From Pycnococcus provasolii (taxonomy: Eukaryota; Chlorophyta; Pseudoscourfieldiophyceae; Pseudoscourfieldiales): a stretch of 64,000 nt of DNA. Numbering within the stretch: position 1 is the first letter of the stretch; each line of letters begins with the position of its first letter. The stretch is taken from NCBI GenBank assembly GCA_049487715.1, contig CP150585.1, forward strand, positions 310,001-374,000, written 5' to 3'. Under the pieces are notes generated by a model. It was not told where the DNA came from and did not search any database. It saw nothing but the letters and a program-made list of their open reading frames with translations. Positions 55,654-64,000 of the stretch are shown one piece after another. The position numbers were made by a program, and so were the translations under genes.

Positions 55654-56598
55654 CCTCACGTGACGTAACGTGGCTCTCACAAGGTGCACTTTCTTGTGAG
55701 GAAATGAAAGGGGCCAGCCCGCAGCGTGCGAGGATGAGAACGAAAATGTGCGGATGCGGAGGATGAGTTTGAATGGTCAGCTTCGCGTTTGAAGGACTGC
55801 TGTGCAATGGGAATGAAACACTGCAAGAAACACACAAGCAAGAAACACTCACGCACGCACGCACAGGAGTGAGTGAGGGAGGCTCACACGAATCACGAAA
55901 CCAAAACAAAGTTGCAGCAAACTTCAAACTTCACGACTGGTCTGTACTGTACCACCCTCGCCACGGTATGTATCACGAGTGTATCTGGAGTGTGTCTCGA
56001 ATTTCCGGAACGTCGTGTGTTGAGTCGAGCTCGCTTAGATACACACGGGGCACCCAGTACTGATATACGTAATCCAACAAGACTCGCACGGCTGCGCCGT
56101 TGCTCGCCCGTGTGTAAGCTCAACAAGACGAGAACACGGCCGCTTAAGCCGTTGCTCGTGGGACCCGTGTGTAAGCTCAACAAGACAAGCACAAAGGTGG
56201 CTGCTGGGAATGCTAAGCGATATGCGGGATGGCGACGCCACTAGTTGGATGATTGGGTCCCAGGCGGCCGCGGGTTAAATTCCCCTTATAAGGAGGAGTG
56301 GGAGGCGGAGGAGGGGAGCGGCAAACGTTGTGTTCTTCTTCCCAAGGCCCTCAACGCCCCTTTCAAGACAACTCAAGACTGACGTCAACAAGCTTGTCCT
56401 TGTCAGGGGTGACTCGAGCGTACAAGCCAACAAGTGGTTCACAGTAGAGGCGTTTACCTCTACCCGTAGGTAGGGTAGGTTCACGCCTTTGAGGTCAAAC
56501 AAAGGTCCTATGCATGTCGACACCAAAGGGTCCCAGGTGGTCTCCCCACGGATTAGTAGTCCGGATGGGTCAAACTTTGTCTATCGTACGGGAGGAGC

Positions 56599-56644
56599 CA
56601 GGTACTGTAGAGCCTTAGGAGCAGGACGTCTGCTCCTGTACCTG
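56599..56644. repeat. Hairpin-forming palindrome
   Basis: Arms AGGAGCAG (56617-56624) and CTGCTCCT (56630-56637) with a 5-base loop, plus outer arms CAGGTAC (56599-56605) and GTACCTG (56638-56644). Confidence 0.75.
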
Positions 56645-57758
56645 TACCCGGGTAAGTACAGGTACTGTCTGAAATGATAAACGACCGCCCATTTAACGGA
56701 CCGGATTTTAATCAACCCCACACTGGCCGTCCCATCCGTTTCCCCGTTTGCTCCTTGGTTCCCCCCCTCCACGTGACCACGCCGAGCTGCTCACTTCGCA
56801 CACCGTTCCGCCATTAAAACCGAAAATCCATTTGTATCGATTCCCCACAAATCCACCAATTTGGACTCAGTCCCCCTATTCCCCCCCTTCCTCTGTCCCC
56901 CCCCCCTGCCATGGGTTCCATCGGAAACCCAAATTTTACATTTCGACAACGGGACCCCCGTGTCCGTTTAACATTTGGCGGCCATGGCGGATGTCCACTT
57001 TGGCTGGTTGTGTCACGCGAGTGTTCGTTGTGCACTGTTCCTCGCGACGGCGTCGCATAGACCACTCAGAGGCTTGCCCGAACCCACAGTACGGGCAAAA
57101 ACGACCTGGTATGCACGACCATTGGGACGACTTACAAATGACCGGTCCGTTTTCATTTTAGACAGTACAGTACTGTCTGTCAGTCTGTACTTCAGTACTG
57201 TCAGTCTATTGACCCAAATGCCCCCCCCTCCCCAAATGCCCCCCCCCGATGGTCGGGAATTTCCCCAAATTTACTTTAGTCGGGATTCCCCGTTCAAATT
57301 TTCATTTTTTAGCCTCCCGGTCGTCCCCCTGCGTTTGTCTTTTCTTCACCGTCTGCCCTTTGTGTGCTCGTTGGAAGCTCTCAATTTCCTCTAATCGCCC
57401 AATCAAACGAACCGAACAAAACAAGGGTAAAAATGTGATATTTGGCCTTGTCATCCAAGTAAAAATCGAGGAAAACCATCGGGGAAACCCAAAAAATCGG
57501 GATCCTCGAACAAACTTGCAACCTTCCCCGGTCCCGACCATTCTGGTCGGGAAATCCGGGGGTGCAAATGGGTCGCCCCGTGTGTTGGGTGTGCTTTCGT
57601 CGCTCCCTCGTGTTCGCAGTGGTGCTCGGAGTACCGCGCTGGTCTTGGGCACGAATATTTTTCAGAGAGCTTTCCAACGAGCTACCTATCGCCACAAACT
57701 GACCGGGCATAGTCCGTCCAGGTACGGTCAAAAGGTGCATTTGGGTCATAGACTGTAC

Positions 57759-57784
57759 GTCTGTCTGTCTGTCTGTCTGTCTGT
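57759..57784 (+). repeat. (GTCT)n microsatellite
   Basis: Six or more tandem GTCT units, followed by related CAGTCTG sequence. Confidence 0.9.
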
Positions 57785-58136
57785 CAGTCTGCTGTCAGTG
57801 TGGCCATTTACTGATCCGCGGGTACATCAGTAGATTTGTTGTTAGATTTTCCCTGTTGCTTGCAAAACCTTTCAAAAAGGCACCCGTTGGCACCCACCTG
57901 ACTGCCTGAGGGGCCGTTTGACCAACGAGCCTCAGACGCGTTTTGCCTCCCCTCGGCCCTCGCTAGTCTAGCGGGAGGGCGAGCTAGCGTTGCCTCTCGA
58001 GGTGGCCTTCGTTATGCGAACCTTCGAGGACAGCCTTTCCCCTCATTCAAGAATTCAAATGCCGTCCTCCACCTCATCAGAGCAAGGGCATATGAATCCG
58101 GATTTCAGGAAAGGTTTATGCCTCATCAGAGACGCG

Positions 58137-58195
58137 TTAGGGTTAGGGTTAGGGTTAGGGGTAGGGGTAGGGGTAGGGGTAGGGGTAGGGGTAGG
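58137..58195 (+). repeat. Interstitial telomere-like repeat, TTAGGG changing to TAGGGG
   Basis: Three to four TTAGGG units are followed without a break by about seven TAGGGG units. This is the most regular of the three telomere-like tracts in the window. Confidence 0.85.
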
Positions 58196-58532
58196 CCCTC
58201 CAAACAAACTGACGGAACCAAGCCGCAAGCGGGATCCCATCTACAGTACATCTACAGTGAATGCCATGCCAAGTGTCAACCCCCTCTTGAATCCGCTTCT
58301 TCTACTACCCATCTACCTAGTTCTTGAAGGCCGCCTCCTCCGCGTCCGGGGCCCCGACTGATGAAACCATCGTCAAATCAAATCAACGAAAGACCCTTTG
58401 ATTGACCTTACCGGGTAGGGGCTAAGACTAGACGTATGTCCTTATTATTCATTCCACTGAAACATTATTACGCACTTCTTACAAAAAACAACAAAAGAAA
58501 AATAACGTGCTGGCGCATGCACACATACCATC

Positions 58533-61500
58533 CTAATCCAAGTTCACCAAGAACGAAACCACTTCCCTGTTCGAACTGTCTTGTGAGCGCACGTGACTCG
58601 ACTTGGCACGTTCGAGATTGGTGTCATTGCTCGTCGGCTGAGGCGAAGACTCCGAAGTGATGCCATTGTACTCTCCAGTCTCTGGATCGTGGAAGCGTAA
58701 ATGAACCGACCGTGGCGTGCCGAAGGGTACGTCCTCACCATTCTCCGCCTTAGCTGCATTACTTCGACTCTTGCTGTACTCTCGATTCATCTCTCTCACT
58801 TTTTGAATGGCCAACGCGAATCCATCGTCGGGAGCGGCGTCGCCGCTTGACTTCTTGAAGGCATTCGCATACTTGACAGCTTTTACGGCATGCTGAAATT
58901 CTTGCTGCCTCTTCGATAGGCGCTTCCTTGTGAGCTCATTGAACCATTTTCGGCCATTCAGCCAGAGCACGCGAAGCAACAGCCCAAGCTCAAGCATCGT
59001 CATCAAGATCACCGCGGCGAGGTGAATGCCTACGCCAGCCATCTCATACCTTCCATCTCGAGCATCGTTGAGGAAGTGCAATGCGTGCAAAAAGAAACCC
59101 ACGAAGATGCAGATCGTCGCAAGCAGACCAATGAGGTTGCTCCAAAACGTACGCATTGGGCGAGTGATCGCGGCGAGCAACGCGTCCACAACCATGATGC
59201 AGCCCGCAAACAAAGCACCAACAGCTCGGCGGTTGTGATCTGCGTGGGCGGCACCCCCAATCGCAAGAGAGGCGGCTGCCGCGCACCACAGCGAGGGACC
59301 AGCCACCGCGTAGGGGATCATCCACACCTTGTCGTTGTGCTCGTCGTCTCGTCTTGGACCACGCATGGCGGCGAGAGGTGCCCCGAAGCGAGCGGCAAAG
59401 TCCGGCTTCGCAAAGCGGCTCGATCGCCATCGTCCACCCGTGTTGTGCTCCTTATCCTCGATGTACTTGATGAGTGGTGTCGATCGCATACACGCCGACA
59501 CGGTGATGTACGTCGCGGTGTAGAAGAGCAGCACCACAGTGGTTGTGACGAGTGCGCCAATCACTCCTCCCGCGTTAGCCTTTTCGTAGTTTCCTTCCAC
59601 TTCGGAGAAATAGGTCACAGTAGCAAGCGTGCACGGAATGACAGTGATCATGCCCACGACGTGTTCGATGCGCGGCGCAAACAGAAGATCAGGTGCCTTC
59701 TTGATGTCCCACTCAGCTGGGATTTCTCCCGCGTCGAGCGCCATCATGAAGTGCTTCTTTGCACTCCACGCCCTTTTCGGAGTCAGCGTTTCCTCGCCAA
59801 CCGTATCAACGTGTTGCTTCGCTGAATGGTGATTCCACTGTAAACGCATGCCGAAACGAACGATCCATGCAGCAAGGAGCGAAAAGAAGGTCCAGAAAAT
59901 ACAGCGCTCAAGACACAAACGCGCACGCGACGTTCTATTCCCACCTCCGTCGTTCCAAAAAACGGACGGTGCGATGAGATTCACGAACGACATTGCGTGG
60001 TATGCGTTGGATTCCCAGTTCGACATCACGAGATAATCATTTGCACTCTCCTCGACGTCTTTGCTTCGACGGCGAGCTAGTGTGCGTGTACCTTCCGAAA
60101 CTTGCACACGGGGTGCCCACACTTCCATATTGCGATATGCCCATGCTGTCGCACAAATCACCTGCACACGCATCGCCAGGCGCAGTGGACTGCTTCCGTC
60201 AATTGCAACGGGTGGCGCATAACCGGTGGTGGTCGCTGCCATGGCTTGCAAAAAACCCGCTGTGGTAGTTCCCGCGGAGTACGTTGCCATGACTGCCGCG
60301 GTAAAGCCGGTAACACCCTCGACAGCTTCAGCAGATGCTTTCGTAGAGAGAGCCACCGGGGGTGGTGGTGGGCTTGGCGGTGGTGGCGATGGTGGCGGGG
60401 ATCCAGTTGGCGGCGATGGTGAGGGCTGTGGGGGTGGAGGATACACAAAGCGCTCCGTAATTCCGCCTATTTCAATATCCACGATTCCCTCCTCCTCCTC
60501 GGCGTTGCTTTCATCGTCATATTCTTCTGTAGACGCAAGGATCATCGTCAGACGAGGAGGTGGTAGTGGCGGTGGTGGAGACGGACTTGGGGGAGGACTT
60601 GGAGGTGGCGGCGATGGTGGTATTGGCGGCGGTACCGGGTTTGGCGGTGGTGGAGAGCATGTTCCAGTCGACACACACGGATTCGGTGGCGGCGATGGTG
60701 GAGCAGGTGGACTCGGCGGCGGCGGGCTCGGCGGCGGCGGGCTCGGCGGCGGGCTCGGCGGCGGAAAGGGAGGCAAAGGCGGCGACATGCAAGGAGGCAG
60801 AATCGCCGCACCAGGCGACCAGCGCACATACACCACCTCCGATCGAAGGTTCGCGTTGCCTTCTGCATCCTTCCCAGCTCCAGCTTTCACAGCCATCTGG
60901 ATATCCACGTAATCGCCGCAGATGCCGAGCGGCACCGTCGGCGTGACCATCAAGTTGAAAGCGCTTTGACCGTCGAGCGAGCTTCCCGCAATCGCACCAG
61001 ACGCTGTCATGCTCACGTTATACGACACCGCCGTTGTCGGCGTCGCATCTGCAGTCTTATTCGAGAAGAATGTGTACGTGACGAGGTCGTCAGGCCTCAC
61101 GCCGAACATCTCCTCGTTCACGAAGCCGACGACGGTGTCATATGGGTCCTCTTCGATGAATTTCAGATCGAGCGCAATCGTCGACGTCGTCACCACCGCG
61201 GGTTTCTTCAGCGAGCTACTCGTTCCGTTCGCGAGCTTGAGCACGGCAGTCGGAGCGGTGGAGTCAGGCGGCGGCGGATTTGGCGGCGGCGGCGGCGAGC
61301 ACACGCTCAGCGGTTCGAGCGTGAAGCTGAAGACTCCCGCCTTGCTTGGATTCCCTGTCGAGTCCGTCGCAGCACTCGCAGGTATGCTCATCGTCGCCGG
61401 TGCGGAGTCGATGCTTTGGCAAGCGCTCTGCGTGAACGTGAAAGATATCGTGAAGTCCGAGTATCCTCCAGACATGCCGTCTTCGTCTGACGCCGATCCG

Positions 61501-62435
61501 CGTGGCGTGACGACGATATTCGTGAAAGTGCCGTTCACGGATGGCGAGGCGAACGCGACGTCGTTCGCCATAAAGCCGTACACCGCCTCGATGCCGTCGC
61601 TCTCCATCCACGAGACATGCAGACTCGACGCGCTGAGCTGCTCGACGAGCACCGGCCTTGGACCTTCCTCATCCGGCGGTGGAGGCGCTGGAGGTGGCGG
61701 CGGAGGAAGCGGCGGCGGCGGTGAGCAAGTGCCTGTCGACGTGCACGGGCTTGGCGGCGGCGAGGGCGGCGGTGACGGCGACGGAGGCGGTGGCGGCTGG
61801 AAAGGAGGTGACGGCAAGGGAGGCGGCGGCGGCGGAGGGGATGGTAGAGGTGGAGGCGCGTCGCCCGGTGGGAAGGGTGGCGGCGGTGACGCGCACGGCG
61901 GCAGATACGCCGGGCCCGGTGCCCATCGCACGTACACAATCCCAGATGCCGTATTCGCATTGCCCTCAGCGTCGTTCGCGACACCGCCACCAACTCGTAT
62001 CTCGATATCCACGTAGTCGCCGCATATGCCGATCGGCACAGCGGGTACAATCGACGCCTCGAACGTGCTCTTGCCGTCCAGAGGAACGGACGCACCCGCG
62101 CCGAAAACACGTAGGATGGTGCTATACGCCACATCCGTGCTCGGCGACGCCGCATCCGTCTTGAGTGCAAACGAAGTTGACGCCGTGACGTCGTCGTCAA
62201 TGAAGTTGTAGATGGGCTCATTCACGGGTCCTGCGATGCCGTCGTAGGGGTCGTCTTCGACGAAAGTCACCGTTAGGTCGATGGAGGGCGTAGTAACCAC
62301 GACAGGCGACGCCGACGAGCTCGAGCGACGGTCGCTCATCTCGAGCAAAGTCGTGGGACCAACAGAGTCCGGCGGTGGCGGGCTCGGCGGAGAGGGTGGC
62401 GGTGGCGGTGGCGGCGGCGATGGAGGAGGCGGGCT

Positions 62436-62466
<31 letters not shown>

Positions 62467-64000
62467 GGACTCGGCGGACTCGGTGGCGGCGGCGAGCAAT
62501 TTCCCATGGCAACACAGGGGTTCGGCGGCGGGCTCGGAGGCTGCGGCGGCGGCGGCGGCGGCGGCGGGCTCGGTGGCGGTGAAGGCGGAGGACTCGGTGG
62601 CGGTAACGGCGGGCTTGGCGGCGGTGGCGGAGGGCTCGGCGGCGGACTCGGCGGCGGCGGCGGCGACGGCGGCGGCGGCGCCGGTGGAGTTGGAGGCAGC
62701 GGCGGCGGCGGCGGCGGGGAAGGAGGCGGGTTCGGCGGCGGGCTGGGGGGTGGTCGAGGCGGAGGGGAAGGAGGCGGGCTCGGCGGCGGGCTCGGTGGCG
62801 GGCTGGGAGGTGGAGGAGGTGGTTGGGGTGGAGAAGCGCCAGGACGAGATGGAGGCGAAGGTGGCGGGGATGGAGGCGGAGACGGCGGAGGGCTCGGCGG
62901 CGGGCTCGGCGGTGGAGGCGGAGCCTGTACGTAGCAGGGACCCGCAAGATCAGCAGCCTTCGCCGCCTGATACGCGTCATCTTGCGTTTGCCACGCGGCA
63001 CGTGCCGCATCTCCTCCGGTGAAGCATAGCGTCACCGACCAACCCGTCAGGATTGCCGGCGTTCCCGCAGCACTGCTTGCGTGATTTTTCACACCCAACG
63101 ATACAGTGCCTCCAGCAGCCACGCCCAGATTTCCATCAGCCTGTAACTCATTGATGGTATCAGATTTTGGCAACCAGTCGCCTGTAAAGGGCGAAGTTCC
63201 GCTGGAAGATGGGATGCTCGTCGACGCCGTGTCCGTGAAGCACGTGTCCTGAAGCGTTGTGTCAGACCCAGAAGGTGGGTCGCTGTTATTCTCGTTTTGG
63301 AATGCTCTCGTGCTCTCACTTCCCGTTCCGAAACGCAACTGAATCGTATCCAATCCGCTATTGTACTGCAGATTCGTCACGCACACCTTCATGCTCTGAA
63401 ACGTGTATGCCGACGTGTCACTGTAATCGTTCGGAATCGTGATGGTTGAGACGTCCCAATTTGCTTCGCCAGCTCCCCTCGGCAGGGCATACACGTTGCT
63501 GTCCGTGTACGTTGTACAAGCATCGGGCGGCTTGTTCGGCGCCTCGTTCAGCCACGCCTCGTACGTGAACGTCCACGTCTCGCCGCGGTACACGGATCCC
63601 GTACCCATCTCCGTGTCCACGCGCCAATACACCGTCTTGTCTCTGCATTTCAGGTCAGCTGGCACGGCGAATACGTTCTTCCACTCGCCAGTCAGCGTTC
63701 CAGTGGGAGTCGTCATCGCATCCAGCTCAGCTGAAGAGCTTGCGATGTAGATGTAGTGCTTCGCAGGAACGCTCCCATCCTCGAAGCCGGGAAGGAACAT
63801 CAGGTCCGCATCAATCTTGACGTCCGTCGCGTCCATCGGCGGGATCGGCGTGCTCGCGCGATACTTTCGGCAGCCCGGGATCCAGTACTCCGTCGGGTCA
63901 GACAGGTCGTACGCGCCGATATCCGCGGCGAGGAAGTTCGACCCGCTCTTTGGCCTGAAGTCCCAGTTGTTCGGGTCACGCAGTTCGTCAAAAAGAACAT
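58533..64000 (-). CDS. Giant beta-helix / Pro-rich / polytopic membrane protein, copy 2 (5' end outside window)
   Basis: The frame is open to position 64000; by comparison with copy 1, the signal peptide and most of the beta-helix lie beyond the window. Visible parts in order: end of the beta-helix, Fn3-like and P-domain-like segments (about 63020-63770), a long SPPP linker, Ig/HYR-like modules near 61870-62350, 61270-61680 and 60790-61260, Cys-pair linkers (PCVSTGTCSPPPP), about nine hydrophobic helices (59000-60350) and a cytoplasmic tail. The extracellular and last transmembrane segments are near-identical to copy 1. The first membrane helices and the juxtamembrane region (about 59690-60350) and the whole tail are diverged. 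The tail lacks the 49-residue duplication and ends in a Ser/Glu-rich sequence. Function as for copy 1, possibly with different cytoplasmic partners. Confidence 0.82.

Larger units (their letters stand above)
55654..58532. other. Intergenic region between the two giant paralogues
   Basis: About 2.9 kb without a convincing gene. It holds a CGCA microsatellite near 55855, two copies of a CGTGTGTAAGCTCAACAAGA block (about 56108 and 56168), a hairpin at 56617-56637, C-run-rich DNA at 56870-57250, a (GTCT)n tract and a telomere-like tract. It presumably contains the copy 1 promoter. Confidence 0.5.

Noticed and set aside
55690-58532. ORFs of 60-194 codons such as 57249-57833
   Set aside because: They cross microsatellites and C-runs, have no recognisable domain and lack codon bias like the neighbours.

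Overview
This is eukaryotic nuclear DNA, most likely from a green alga of the prasinophyte type. The evidence is GC-rich coding sequence, very long and nearly intron-free genes, abundant Ser-Pro-Pro-Pro glycoprotein linkers like those of chlorophyte extensins and pherophorins, RRSLL motifs typical of algal extracellular proteins, mitochondrial-type presequences, and a myosin. The species assignment is inference. No viral, plasmid or bacterial operon structure was seen, and no rRNA or convincing tRNA.

Region 1 (1-15.4 kb) holds housekeeping and cytoskeletal genes. A myosin heavy chain with an unusually long IQ region (+) converges on a large GT2/GT-C fusion glycosyltransferase (-). Then come a Tim44/mL45-like mitochondrial protein (+), an unknown presequence-bearing membrane protein (+), a type I membrane protein with a Frizzled-like cysteine pattern (+) and a small coiled-coil protein (-).

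Region 2 (15.6-26 kb) begins with a minisatellite of about 14 units of 61 bp and a proline-rich unknown gene (+). Two minus-strand neighbours follow that act on tubulin glutamylation in opposite directions: a CCP5/AGBL5-type deglutamylase and a TTLL4-type polyglutamylase. A small ankyrin protein (+) closes the region. Two of the three terminal-inverted-repeat elements in the window (each about 570-610 bp) lie here; the third lies at 9.3-9.9 kb.

Region 3 (26-46 kb) holds one uninterrupted gene of about 5,560 codons (-). It encodes a secreted mosaic of LamG, SUEL lectin, IPT/TIG, PA14, filamin and kelch modules with Pro/Thr-rich loops. It is divergent from a gene (+) for what looks like a tandem TrmY-like SPOUT methyltransferase.

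Region 4 (46-64 kb) holds two tandem minus-strand paralogues, the second cut by the window end. Each has a parallel beta-helix, a P-domain-like segment, hydroxyproline-type linkers with Ig/HYR-like modules, and a polytopic membrane region with a cytoplasmic tail. Near-identical and divergent blocks alternate between the copies, suggesting recent duplication followed by gene conversion.

Functional themes are the cytoskeleton and tubulin code (myosin, TTLL, CCP5), mitochondrial targeting, and very large cell-surface glycoproteins with their glycosylation. Intergenic DNA carries several short interstitial telomere-like TTAGGG tracts. All calls were made by eye; no database search was run.
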